Positions 1 through 8,162 of a stretch of 64,000 nt of DNA are shown here, in pieces; positions within the stretch are counted from its first letter, which is position 1, and each line of letters starts with the position of its first letter. The notes under the pieces are model-generated. The model had not been told where the DNA came from, did no database searches, and was given only the letters and a program-made list of their open reading frames with translations. A program made the translations under genes and the position numbers. Origin of the DNA: Paludibacteraceae bacterium (GTDB lineage: Bacteria; Bacteroidota; Bacteroidia; Bacteroidales; Paludibacteraceae); assembly GCA_024692565.1 (NCBI GenBank), contig JAILMN010000010.1, positions 124,001 to 188,000 of the forward strand. The letters are read 5' to 3'.

Positions 1-1
1 G

Positions 2-673
2 CTGCTAAAAGCGCTGAACGGGAACGGAGGCAAGTACGCGTATATATCGTTGGGTTTGCCGGACCAAGACCGGATAGGGGGACTATTCCTCTACGACAGT
101 ACGCGCGTTCGTCCTATCGGCGAATGGATGTCGGCATACCGAGACAGCACGAGTCATTATCATTCGCGCATCATGGCGCAGGGATTTGAGGCGATAGACC
201 GCAAGGGTGCGCCGACGGGGAAGAAGCTGATCGTGAGCCTGAGTCACTACAAATCGAAACGTCCGGGTAGGGGCAACTACGACACGAACGAGAAGCGATT
301 GGCTAATGCAGATTCGATGCTGACGATGCTGCCGAAGGCGATAGCGATGTACGGCGATTCGGACGTGCTGCTGCTGGGCGACTATAACTGCTACACGCAG
401 GAGGCGCCGATACAGAAGGTTATTCGTGCGGGTTACGCGGATATGTTACCTCACGGCGAGGCACCGGATTACTCGTACACATACAAAGGCGAGGCAGGGT
501 ATTTGGATCGATGCTTCGCAAGCCCGACGATGGCAGGGCAGATAGTGCGGGTAAGACCATGGCATGTGAATGCAGATTGGTATTATCAGCATGCGGCGTA
601 CCGGATGAAAGATAAGACGTATCATCGGTATGCGGATCACGAACCGATAATCGTAGATATCAACCTACGATAA
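2..673 (+). CDS. Endonuclease/exonuclease/phosphatase (EEP) family protein, C-terminal part
   Basis: The reading frame is open from the window edge, so the N-terminus is missing; the ORF track's TTG start at 50 is only an internal codon. The visible 223 residues carry the late EEP-fold signatures: a metal or phosphate-binding histidine in SLSHYKS, the GDYN motif (VLLLGDYNCY), and a terminal DH pair (YADHEPIIVDI) that in this family holds the catalytic histidine. The family are Mg2+-dependent phosphodiesterases acting on nucleic acids or phospholipids. Bacteroidota often secrete such nucleases, but the signal region is outside the window, so location and substrate are unknown. A strong hairpin terminator follows directly. 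The family call is firm; the exact function is not. Confidence 0.8.
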   Translation: MLKALNGNGGKYAYISLGLPDQDRIGGLFLYDSTRVRPIGEWMSAYRDSTSHYHSRIMAQGFEAIDRKGAPTGKKLIVSLSHYKSKRPGRGNYDTNEKRLANADSMLTMLPKAIAMYGDSDVLLLGDYNCYTQEAPIQKVIRAGYADMLPHGEAPDYSYTYKGEAGYLDRCFASPTMAGQIVRVRPWHVNADWYYQHAAYRMKDKTYHRYADHEPIIVDINLR

Positions 674-691
674 TGTGTAAGGTGTAAAAAT

Positions 692-722
692 AAAAATAGG
701 CAGCGGATGGCTGCCTATTTTT
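692..722 (+). terminator. Rho-independent terminator
   Basis: A long perfect stem (AAAAATAGGCAGC pairing with GCTGCCTATTTTT, GGAT-side loop) is followed by T residues just after the EEP gene. The A-rich left arm makes it bidirectional, so it can also end the minus-strand tRNA transcript that arrives from the right. Confidence 0.85.
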
Positions 723-723
723 G

Positions 724-797
724 TGACCCCGCTGGGGCTCAAACCCAGAACCTTCAGAACCGGAATCTGACACTCTATTCAATTGAGCTACGGGGCC
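724..797 (-). tRNA. tRNA-Arg (anticodon CCG)
   Basis: The reverse complement folds as a cloverleaf. The acceptor GGCCCCG pairs with CGGGGTC (one G-U), and the anticodon stem TCAGA/TCTGA encloses loop TTCCGGT, giving anticodon CCG. The T-arm contains GGTTTGAGCCC. The discriminator is A and no CCA is encoded. It reads CGG codons. It lies 24 bp downstream of the zinc peptidase gene on the same strand. Confidence 0.92.
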
Positions 798-821
798 GGA
801 GGGAGGTTTACCTCCCGATGT

Positions 822-1514
822 TTATCTTCTATTGCTTCCTAAAAAGATCAGTATATAATAGACCAAAGTGGCGAGTGCGCTGAGGGCTGCGACGACATAG
901 GTGTATGCTGCGGCATGGAGCGCATCGGACGCCATTTCGGTAGTGGTATTATCGGTGATGCCTGCTTCGCGCAGCCAAGTGACGGCGCGCTGGCTGGCGT
1001 TGACCTCAACGGGCAGGGTGATGAAGGAGAAGAGGGTGATCATGGCATAGAGGGCTATACCGATGAGCAGGAGCATCTGTCCCGCACCGGAACCGATGAG
1101 GAGAAGTCCGCCGAGGATGATCCACGTAACCCAGTTGCTGCTGAAAGAGACGACGGGCACGAGTGCCGAGCGCATCTTGAGCGGAGCGTAAGCCTGCGCA
1201 TGCTGAACGGCATGTCCGCACTCATGTGCTGCTACAGCCGCCGCCGAGACGTTAGCGCCATGATAGACTTCGTCGGAGAGGTTGACGGTTTTGTTAGCCG
1301 GGTTATAATGGTCGGTCAGTTGGCCTTTGATACACGTGATTTGTACATCATAAATACCATGGTCATGGAGCATTTTCTCTGCGACCTCGCGTCCGGTGAG
1401 ACCGAGGGGTTGCTTGGAATAGCGCTCGAACTTACGCTTGAGCGAAGCGGAGATGATCCAGCTGGCGAGTGCGATACCGATAAAAATGATCCAATATAAA
1501 GTGGTAGGCGTCAT
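822..1514 (-). CDS. Neutral zinc metallopeptidase (YugP/Zn_peptidase_2 type)
   Basis: The 230 aa membrane protein has an N-terminal helix (about residues 5-23), an HEXXH zinc site in AAHECGHAVQHA near residue 96, two hydrophobic helices at about 125-165, and a conserved LPVEVNAS segment that follows the helices in this family. Length and domain order match the YugP-like membrane metallopeptidases. Their substrates are not well established; membrane protein quality control is a guess from topology. It is the last gene of the ftsK operon and overlaps the Fur-family gene by 4 bp (ATGA type), indicating translational coupling. Confidence 0.85.
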   Translation of the reverse strand: MTPTTLYWIIFIGIALASWIISASLKRKFERYSKQPLGLTGREVAEKMLHDHGIYDVQITCIKGQLTDHYNPANKTVNLSDEVYHGANVSAAAVAAHECGHAVQHAQAYAPLKMRSALVPVVSFSSNWVTWIILGGLLLIGSGAGQMLLLIGIALYAMITLFSFITLPVEVNASQRAVTWLREAGITDNTTTEMASDALHAAAYTYVVAALSALATLVYYILIFLGSNRR

Positions 1515-1975
1515 AAGGAAGTGGGTTTTGTTTTACAAGTTTTACATTCTCCGTATATAAAAAGGGATATATGCTGCGGAATGAAGTTCGTATATTGTCG
1601 ATTCTTGATCATATCCGTGAGCGCGGCATTATGGAGAGCGGTGATACGTCCGCACTTATAGCAGATGGTATGCATGCGTAGGGACGAGCCGACCATGAGT
1701 TCGTACTCGGCATGGGAGCGCCCGAGCCTGCTTTCGCTCACATGGAGGATATGGGCATCAACGAAGAGGTTGAGCGTATTATAGACGGTGCCTTTGGATA
1801 TACGATGTTCGGCGCAGGCATCGACGAGTTTGTCCGCGGTGAAAGGTTGATTGAGCGTACAGGCGACATTGAGTACGAGGAGCCGCACGGGCGAGTTCCG
1901 TCCGTCATGCTTCTGCACGTATTCATTCAATCGCTCGAGCAGTGCATTATATGATCGATTACTGATTTTGGGCAT
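1511..1975 (-). CDS. Fur-family transcriptional regulator
   Basis: The 154 aa protein has an N-terminal winged helix (the HRISKGTVYNTLNLFVDAHILH region) followed by the Fur dimerisation domain. It keeps a His-Cys cluster (RMHTICYKCG) and a C-terminal CKTC pair, the usual structural zinc site. Family members sense Fe, Zn, Mn or peroxide and repress uptake or stress genes. Which metal this one senses cannot be read from the sequence (Fur, PerR and Zur share these motifs). It sits inside the ftsK-trxB operon beside a redox gene, which mildly favours a PerR-like role. It overlaps both neighbours by 1-4 bp. Confidence 0.85.
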   Translation of the reverse strand: MPKISNRSYNALLERLNEYVQKHDGRNSPVRLLVLNVACTLNQPFTADKLVDACAEHRISKGTVYNTLNLFVDAHILHVSESRLGRSHAEYELMVGSSLRMHTICYKCGRITALHNAALTDMIKNRQYTNFIPQHISLFIYGECKTCKTKPTSL

Positions 1976-3105
1976 CAGATAGCTTTGATATATGCGCGGC
2001 GGCGTTTATGCTGCTTATGGTCGAACTGGGTGAAGTTAGCGATATTCTTGGTGTTGGTTTCCAGGATGGAGGTAGTCTCGAGGATTTTCATTCCATACTG
2101 ATTCATACGCGGAATCTGGTCCTGGAAGAAGAGCGCGTTGACGCCGGTTCCCTGATAGTCGGGTCGGACGGCGATGAGCAGGAGGTTGAAGACCTCGATA
2201 TGCTTCGCTTTGAGTGCTTTGAGGATATGATACCAACCGAAGGGGAAGAGTTTACCTCCGCATTTGCGCAGAGCATTGGATATATCCGGCATGCCGAGTC
2301 CTACGCCGACGATCTCATCTTTCTCGTTGACGACGAGGGTGACGAAATCGAAGTTGAGGATAGGGAAGTAGATATTCTTATAGTAGTTCTTCTGCGCATC
2401 GGTCATGGGTTGGAAATTATACAATTTCTGGTAAGCCTCGTCGATGACGTCCATATACTGGATGCCATACTTACGCACGAGTTCGCGCGAGTTCTTCACT
2501 TTATCCACGCGCACATGCGAGCGCTGCTTGACTATCTCGGCGATGCGGTTGAGTCGTTCGGGACAACCCTGAGGCGGATAGACCTGGAGTTCGATCCAAT
2601 CGGCTTCTTTGGTGAGCCCATAGGCTTCGGCATGCTTCACATAATAGGGATAATTATAGAGCGAGGCCATAGGCGCGAGGTATTCGTATCCCTCGAGGAG
2701 GAGTCCTTCATGGTCGAAATCGGTGAATCCGACTGGTCCATTGAGTTCGTTCATGCCTTGCGCTTTACCCCATGCTGCAACGGTGCCGAGCAGCGCTTTG
2801 CTGACCTCGAGGTCGTCGATGAAATCCCACCATCCGAATCGCACACGTTTGGTTCCCCAGGTCTCATTGGCGCGACGATTGATGATGCCGGCTATACGTC
2901 CGACGGGCTTGCCGTCCCGGTACGCCATCCATAGTTGATAGTCGCTGACGTTGAGCGCGGGGTTATGTCCGCGTTTGAAACAATTGAGTTCATCGAAGAG
3001 CAAAGGCGGGCAATAATACGGGCAATCCGCATAAAGGTCGTTGGCGAACTGGATGAATCGCTTCAGTTCCCGCTTGGTGCTGATGGGTCGGATCTCTACT
3101 GCCAT
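1975..3105 (-). CDS. GNAT-like N-acetyltransferase family protein
   Basis: The 376 aa protein has a C-terminal GNAT fold. The acetyl-CoA pyrophosphate-binding segment appears as AVRPDYQGTGVNALFF (about residues 310-325), with an upstream substrate-binding half containing the repeated aromatic motifs typical of a Bacteroidota-specific family (CPYYCPPLL, GPVGFTDFDHEGLL). The substrate is unknown. Only 2 bp separate it from trxB upstream and it overlaps the Fur gene by one base, so it is co-transcribed. The family call is good; the activity is inferred. Confidence 0.7.
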   Translation of the reverse strand: MAVEIRPISTKRELKRFIQFANDLYADCPYYCPPLLFDELNCFKRGHNPALNVSDYQLWMAYRDGKPVGRIAGIINRRANETWGTKRVRFGWWDFIDDLEVSKALLGTVAAWGKAQGMNELNGPVGFTDFDHEGLLLEGYEYLAPMASLYNYPYYVKHAEAYGLTKEADWIELQVYPPQGCPERLNRIAEIVKQRSHVRVDKVKNSRELVRKYGIQYMDVIDEAYQKLYNFQPMTDAQKNYYKNIYFPILNFDFVTLVVNEKDEIVGVGLGMPDISNALRKCGGKLFPFGWYHILKALKAKHIEVFNLLLIAVRPDYQGTGVNALFFQDQIPRMNQYGMKILETTSILETNTKNIANFTQFDHKQHKRRRAYIKAI

Positions 3106-3107
3106 GG

Positions 3108-4037
3108 TTATAGTGATTTGATGTATTTATCTGCTTCGATTGCCGCTTTGGCACCTGAGCCTGCGGCTACGATGGCTTGACGATAATGGGGATCGGCACA
3201 GTCGCCTGCGGCAAAAACTCCGGGTACATTCGTCTGCGTAGTATTATCTTTGACGATGATATAACCCTCCGCATCGCGGTTGAGGTAGTCTTTGAACAGG
3301 TCGGTATTCGGATGATGTCCGATAGCGAGGAAGAAGCCGTCGATAGCGATGTGTTTGATGGCTTCGTCGGGTTCGCCTTTGCGGAAGATGAGGTCGGCTC
3401 CTTGCACTTTGCCTTCGCCTGTGAGTTGTAGGGTGTTATGCTCGAAGAGGACTTCTATCTTGGGATTGTTGAGCACGCGCTGCTGCATGATCTCGGATGC
3501 GCGGAGATAGGGTTTGCGCACGATGAGGTACACTTTTTCGCAGAGTCCGGCGAGGTAGTTCGCTTCTTCGCAGGCAGTGTCTCCTCCTCCGACGACGGCT
3601 ACTGTTTTCTTGCGATAGAAGAACCCGTCGCAGGTAGCGCAAGCGCTGACGCCTCGTCCGCGATACGTGCGTTCGGACTCAAGTCCGAGGTACTTGGCGG
3701 AAGCGCCGGTAGCGATGATGACAGCATCGGCTTCGTATTCTATTTCATCCTCCACGATGACTTTCTTCGGCGAAACCGAGAAGTCCACTTTAGTGACGAT
3801 GCCGGAGACAAAGGTGGTACCGAATCGCTCGGCCTGACGGCGGAAGTCGTCCATCATGGTGAAGGGTTCGACGCCGTCCGGGTAACCGGGGAAGTTCTCC
3901 ACTTCGGTAGTGGTAGTCAGTTGGCCGCCGAGTTGTGGTCCTTCTATGAGTACCGGCGCGAGGTTAGCTCGTGAGGCATAGATGGCAGCGGTGTAGCCGG
4001 CAGGGCCGGAACCGATTATGAGGCATTTAACTTTCAT
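3108..4037 (-). CDS. trxB: Thioredoxin-disulfide reductase
   Basis: The 309 aa flavoenzyme transfers electrons from NADPH to thioredoxin in the cytoplasm. All hallmarks are visible: the FAD-binding IGSGPAGYTAAIYASRA near the N-terminus, the redox-active CATC in CATCDGFFY (about residue 135), the NADPH-binding VVGGGDTACEEA (about 155), and the C-terminal GVFAAGDCAD...YRQ FAD segment. The length is normal for the low-molecular-weight class. It overlaps the lolA-like gene by 4 bp. Two thioredoxin-fold proteins are encoded further along in this window, but both are exported and so are not obvious direct partners. Confidence 0.95.
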   Translation of the reverse strand: MKVKCLIIGSGPAGYTAAIYASRANLAPVLIEGPQLGGQLTTTTEVENFPGYPDGVEPFTMMDDFRRQAERFGTTFVSGIVTKVDFSVSPKKVIVEDEIEYEADAVIIATGASAKYLGLESERTYRGRGVSACATCDGFFYRKKTVAVVGGGDTACEEANYLAGLCEKVYLIVRKPYLRASEIMQQRVLNNPKIEVLFEHNTLQLTGEGKVQGADLIFRKGEPDEAIKHIAIDGFFLAIGHHPNTDLFKDYLNRDAEGYIIVKDNTTQTNVPGVFAAGDCADPHYRQAIVAAGSGAKAAIEADKYIKSL

Positions 4038-4597
4038 ATGCGCATGTCGTTGATGTAGGTTGATTTATCGGGAGTGATTTTGTACTCCGGTTGGGTAGCG
4101 ACGAACTTAGGATTTTTCATCTTGAGTGTGGTCGCTTTTTTTCCTTCTTTGATATCTATCTGCAGGGGCATGAGGTTGTCCGTTTGTACGCGCAGTACGA
4201 AGCGGTTGATGCCGAGGGATTGATCTTTTGGTGTGAGTGTGATGATGGTTTGTTTGCCATCGGCTGCGGCTCGCTCGGTGATGTTACAGACGTTGACGAG
4301 CGCTTTGGCATAGAGGAAAGGGTTGGTAGCCGTCAGTTCCTCTTGCGTGGGGTTGGATAGCGTCAGTTCGTCCGTTTCAGGCGAGTACATATAGAGCGTT
4401 TTGCCGTCGTAAGCCGCATCGACATTGAACATCGCGAGTCGGAACTGCGAACCGCGCATAGTGAGGGTACCCGGATAGTTCATCGGGGCATTGACCTCTT
4501 CGTTCACGGTGATGGTGAAGTCCGATTGGAGGGTTTTGTTCTCAAGGTTCGTTAAAAACGAGGTCAAAACGGATAATATTAATAATAATGTCGTCAT
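4034..4597 (-). CDS. LolA-like outer-membrane lipoprotein carrier protein
   Basis: The 187 aa protein has an N-terminal signal peptide (MTTLLLILSVLTSF) and the LolA-like pattern of an unclosed beta barrel: an early LQSDFTITV strand, then MRGSQFRLAMFNVDAAYDGKTLYMYSPETDELTL. LolA ferries lipoproteins across the periplasm to the outer membrane. Bacteroidota LolA proteins are divergent, so I call this LolA-like. Its position directly after ftsK, with a 4 bp overlap, is an arrangement seen in this phylum and supports the call. Confidence 0.75.
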   Translation of the reverse strand: MTTLLLILSVLTSFLTNLENKTLQSDFTITVNEEVNAPMNYPGTLTMRGSQFRLAMFNVDAAYDGKTLYMYSPETDELTLSNPTQEELTATNPFLYAKALVNVCNITERAAADGKQTIITLTPKDQSLGINRFVLRVQTDNLMPLQIDIKEGKKATTLKMKNPKFVATQPEYKITPDKSTYINDMRI

Positions 4598-7137
4598 TTC
4601 ACTCCGAGGTCTTCGAGGAGTTTATCGAGTTGATCGAGGTCTTGGATGAGTACGTCTCGACCTTTAGGTCCTTTGTTGGGTCCTACGACGCCGGCAGCTT
4701 CGAGTTGGTCGGACAGTTTACCGGCACGGTTGTATCCGATCTCGAACGCACGTTGGAGTCGGGATGTGGAGCCTTCCTGCTTGGTAACCACATAGCGCGC
4801 TACGTCTGCGAACATAGGATCAAGTCGTTTCATATCTACACTTCCCGGTGCCAACGCTTCGCCTTCTCCTCCTTCGCCGATGTATTCCGGCAGTTGGTAG
4901 GGTTCGGTATAGCGCTGTTGCTTGGATATATGCTTGACGATCTCGTCCACTTCGGGTGTGTCCACAAAGGCGCACTGGATACGTGTGACGGATGCGTTTC
5001 CGGCATAGAGCGAGTCACCGCGACCGATGAGTTGTTCGGCTCCCTTGGCATCAAGTACGGTTCGCGAGTCGATGACCGATTGCGTACGCAGGGCGATACG
5101 GGTAGGTATGTTCGCTTTGATGACACCCGTCACGATATTGACAGACGGACGTTGCGTAGCGAGGATCATGTGCATACCTACGGCACGGGCTTTCTGCGTG
5201 ATACGTGCGATCGGTGTCTCAACCTGTTTGCCCGCCTGCATGATGAAATCACCGTACTCATCGATGATGATGACGATGTAAGGCAGGTACTGGTGATGGA
5301 GGCTGTCGGCTACGAGTTTATTGGGGTTGAGTCGACGGCGGACGAACTTATCGTTGTAGTCCTCGAGGTTGCGCACACCGGCATCCATGAGCAGTTTGTA
5401 TCGGTTCTCCATCTCGATGACAAGCGAGTTGAGCGTATTGATGACGCGGTCGCAATCGGTGATGACGATCTGCTCGGGGTCGGTGTCGGGTTGAGCTGCG
5501 AGGAAATGCTTGATCAGCGGTTTGTATGGTGCAAACTCGACCATCTTGGGGTCAACCATGACGAGTTTGAGTTCCGCCGGATGCTTCTTATAGAGCAGCG
5601 AAGTGATGATGGCATTGATAGCAACGGACTTACCGGTTCCCGTTGCACCGGCTACGAGGAGGTGCGGCGTTTTGGCGAGGTCGAACATAAAGACCTCATT
5701 GGTGATGGTTCGTCCGTAAGCGATCGGCAGGCGCATCTTGTTCTCTTCCTGGAATCGTTTGGAAGCGATGACGGAGTGCATGGAGACGACTTGCGGTTTC
5801 TCGTTCGGCACTTCGATACCGATGGTTCCTTTACCCGGCATCGGCGCGATGATACGGATACCGGTTGCGGAGAGCGACATCATGATATCGTTCTCGAGCG
5901 CTTGGATCTTGGCTACGCGGATACCTGCTTTGGGCACTATTTCATAGAGCGTGACGGTAGGTCCTACTGTTGCTTTGATACTATCAATTTCTATGCCATA
6001 GTTGCGCAGGGTTGTTACGATTCGTTGTCCGTTGTTGCGTTGCTCCTCTTCGTCAATGACGGGAGCCGCCTCGTTGTCATAGACCTTGAGGAGGTTGAGG
6101 GACGGGAATTTATAGAACTCGAGGTCCTTGCGCGGATCGTATGGACCGAGTTTCTCAAGCAGTTTGTCCGGATCTTTGGTATAGAGTTCGTCTTCGACGA
6201 CATCTTCTATCTCTAATTTCGCATCTTTCTTCTCTTCCGCAGACTCCTCTGCTGGCAGCGGAGCGTCACCAAGAGGCTCTCCTTCTTCATCGACGATGGG
6301 TTCAGCGGGTTGCTCGGGTTCTTCGGCAATCGGTTCTATCGAGAAATCGAAGTCGTCGGACGGGGCAGGCGTGTCGGAAGGTTCGGAAACCGGAATATCG
6401 AGTACCACTTCATCGGACGGTTCGGACTTGTTGGAAACCTCTAATTCTTTCGGCTCTTTCGGTTTTCTCTTGAAGAGACCGACGAACCATGCGCCGAAAG
6501 CTTTACAGCGGTCGATGAAACGCGGGTCGGAGATGACGAGGAAGATGACGAGTGTAACCGCAAGGATGAGGATGGTTCCGGTTGTTTGCACATAGCTGGA
6601 CAGTTCTTTGGCTGCCCATGTGCCGAACGCTCCTCCCCAACTGAAGACACCGAGATGCACCATCTGTTGGGCAAAGCCCAAGACGATAGATCCCCAGAGC
6701 ACCCAGAACGTGCCGCAGCAGAAGATGCGGATAGCGCGGATGTCGCGGAAGACGTGCATCAGACGCAGACCGTAAATACCGATCATGAAGACAAGTATGA
6801 CGCTGACGAAGCCGAAGCTGCCGTCGATCATGAATTGCGCAAGCGCTGCACCGGGTAAGCCCAAGAGATTACGAATCGATTCGCGGTTAGCGAGTCGTTC
6901 CGCACGCGTAAGGGACAGCAGGTCTTGGTCTGCCGTGCCGGTGAAGAGGAAACTGACATACGCCAGGAGTGCTACGACCGCGAAGGTAAGGAGAAGTATT
7001 CCGATGACCATACGTGTCTCGCGGGCTGCGAAGAAATGTTGCAGCGCTTCCCACCAGTTCGTTCGCTCCACACGAATCGCCCTTTCGGTCGGTCGTTCAA
7101 CCGTTATATTTACTGTTTTTGATGAAGTTCTGGGCAT
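4594..7137 (-). CDS. ftsK: DNA translocase FtsK/SpoIIIE
   Basis: The 847 aa septal DNA pump clears and decatenates chromosome termini at division. The N-terminal membrane domain has about four helices (residues 40-210), then an acidic, Pro-rich linker (about 230-340). The motor domain has Walker A GATGTGKS at about 496-503 and Walker B IIIDEYGDF at about 621. A C-terminal gamma winged-helix (SRLQRAFEIGYNRAGKLSDQL) recognises orienting KOPS-type sequences. The length is typical of the phylum. It is the first gene of a six-gene operon, reading leftward from a -7-like TACCTTTG about 20 bp upstream. Confidence 0.95.
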   Translation of the reverse strand: MPRTSSKTVNITVERPTERAIRVERTNWWEALQHFFAARETRMVIGILLLTFAVVALLAYVSFLFTGTADQDLLSLTRAERLANRESIRNLLGLPGAALAQFMIDGSFGFVSVILVFMIGIYGLRLMHVFRDIRAIRIFCCGTFWVLWGSIVLGFAQQMVHLGVFSWGGAFGTWAAKELSSYVQTTGTILILAVTLVIFLVISDPRFIDRCKAFGAWFVGLFKRKPKEPKELEVSNKSEPSDEVVLDIPVSEPSDTPAPSDDFDFSIEPIAEEPEQPAEPIVDEEGEPLGDAPLPAEESAEEKKDAKLEIEDVVEDELYTKDPDKLLEKLGPYDPRKDLEFYKFPSLNLLKVYDNEAAPVIDEEEQRNNGQRIVTTLRNYGIEIDSIKATVGPTVTLYEIVPKAGIRVAKIQALENDIMMSLSATGIRIIAPMPGKGTIGIEVPNEKPQVVSMHSVIASKRFQEENKMRLPIAYGRTITNEVFMFDLAKTPHLLVAGATGTGKSVAINAIITSLLYKKHPAELKLVMVDPKMVEFAPYKPLIKHFLAAQPDTDPEQIVITDCDRVINTLNSLVIEMENRYKLLMDAGVRNLEDYNDKFVRRRLNPNKLVADSLHHQYLPYIVIIIDEYGDFIMQAGKQVETPIARITQKARAVGMHMILATQRPSVNIVTGVIKANIPTRIALRTQSVIDSRTVLDAKGAEQLIGRGDSLYAGNASVTRIQCAFVDTPEVDEIVKHISKQQRYTEPYQLPEYIGEGGEGEALAPGSVDMKRLDPMFADVARYVVTKQEGSTSRLQRAFEIGYNRAGKLSDQLEAAGVVGPNKGPKGRDVLIQDLDQLDKLLEDLGVK

Positions 7138-7157
7138 AGTAACTCAAAATTAGCATG

Positions 7158-7165
7158 CAAAGGTA
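7158..7165 (-). promoter_or_regulatory. Bacteroidota -7 element for the ftsK operon
   Basis: Reading leftward, TACCTTTG lies about 20 bp before the ftsK start, matching the TAnnTTTG consensus. The position expected for the -33 box reads TTTT rather than TTTG, so the upstream half is weak. Confidence 0.6.
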
Positions 7166-7257
7166 CAACAAAAAGTTGAATGTAAAAAATAGAAAGTTTA
7201 ATTTTTTGTGTTTTTGGGGCAAAAACAATTATTTTTTATAAAAATGTCCGCGTGCGC

Positions 7258-7288
7258 TTGCGTATATAAAAAACTTTTTGTAATTTTG
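7258..7288 (+). promoter_or_regulatory. Promoter of the rseC-rnf operon
   Basis: TTG and TAATTTTG are separated by exactly 20 bp, fitting the Bacteroidota primary sigma factor promoter. The element lies 20 bp before the rseC-like ATG and is divergent from the ftsK promoter. Confidence 0.75.
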
Positions 7289-7307
7289 CGCCGCTTTTTG
7301 TGGATAT

Positions 7308-7721
7308 ATGGACGAGATGATCCGACATACGGGTGTAGTGCGGAGCGTGAACGGTCACATGGCGCATGTGGAAATCACGCAGACGAGTGCTTGTTCGGCA
7401 TGCAAGGCGCGGAGTATGTGTATGTCGGCGGAGAGTCAGCAGAAAGAGATGGATTGTGTGATGCTGGAGGCTATGCAACCGGGTGATGAAGTGGAGGTAG
7501 AGGTTCGTGAGCGGTTGGCATGGAAAGCGGTGCTGCTGGCGTATATACTGCCGTTCGTAGTGATGATGGGTTTGATCGCGGTGCTGGATTATATGACCGA
7601 TTGGAGCGAGGCGGTGGTAGGTACATTGTCGCTGTGCGGAATAGCGCTGTACTACATCGGGTTGAGTGTTTTCAAGCATCGGTTGCAGAAAGAGTTCAGT
7701 TTCACAGCGCGGAAGAAGTAA
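7308..7721 (+). CDS. rseC: RseC/SoxC-like reducing-system membrane protein
   Basis: The 137 aa protein matches the RseC/MucC family. It has an N-terminal domain with a cysteine cluster (CSACKARSMCM, then another Cys), two closely spaced helices (about residues 72-92 and 100-120), and a basic tail. In Bacteroidota this gene commonly opens the rnf operon, and related proteins take part in Rnf-linked electron transfer to iron-sulfur regulators. Its place 18 bp before rnfB and its shared promoter support that link. The exact role is inferred. Confidence 0.8.
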   Translation: MDEMIRHTGVVRSVNGHMAHVEITQTSACSACKARSMCMSAESQQKEMDCVMLEAMQPGDEVEVEVRERLAWKAVLLAYILPFVVMMGLIAVLDYMTDWSEAVVGTLSLCGIALYYIGLSVFKHRLQKEFSFTARKK

Positions 7722-7739
7722 ATCAATTTAACAAACGAT

Positions 7740-8162
7740 ATGAATATCATTTTTATTTCTATGGGAGTATTGGGTGTGACAGCCTTGGTAGCCGCGGTGC
7801 TGCTGTATGTTGTCAGCCTGTTCTTCAAAGTAGAGGAAGACCCGCGTATTGATTTGGTGACGGCTGTTTTGCCGGGAGCCAATTGCGGCGGCTGCGGTTT
7901 TGCGGGTTGCCGTAATTTTGCGGAGGCATGTGTGAAAGCCGGCGGTATCGACGGTTTGGCTTGTCCGGTAGGCGGTGAGCCGACGATGGAGCAGGTGAAG
8001 TTGATTCTTGTGCCGAGTGAGGAAGGAGCGCCGGAGGTATCGGACGGTTCCGATAAGTCGGAGAAGAAGGGCTTTGATCCTGTTATCGCGGCGAAGATCA
8101 AAGCTTTGGCTACGCCAAGAGCCGTATTCCCGAATGTAACAACAAGAGCGCAGAAAGTATGA
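7740..8162 (+). CDS. rnfB: Rnf complex subunit B, short form lacking ferredoxin domains
   Basis: Residues 1-28 form the membrane anchor. The next part is the RnfB-type 4Fe-4S domain (ANCGGCGFAGCRNFAEACV plus a distal Cys in LACPVGG). After about residue 85 the protein becomes a Ser/Asp/Lys-rich linker with no cysteines and stops at 140 aa. Family members in Bacteroides are roughly twice as long and continue into two or more 4Fe-4S ferredoxin modules, absent here. The stop overlaps the rnfC start (ATGA), so no hidden downstream exon fits between them. The identity is sure; the truncation is real in this sequence, and its functional effect is unknown. Confidence 0.88.
   Translation: MNIIFISMGVLGVTALVAAVLLYVVSLFFKVEEDPRIDLVTAVLPGANCGGCGFAGCRNFAEACVKAGGIDGLACPVGGEPTMEQVKLILVPSEEGAPEVSDGSDKSEKKGFDPVIAAKIKALATPRAVFPNVTTRAQKV

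Noticed and set aside
4588-6216. 542 aa plus-strand ORF opposite ftsK
   Set aside because: It is a shadow of the ftsK frame (GC-rich antisense); its low-complexity Asp/Glu/Arg composition and lack of start context do not support a gene.
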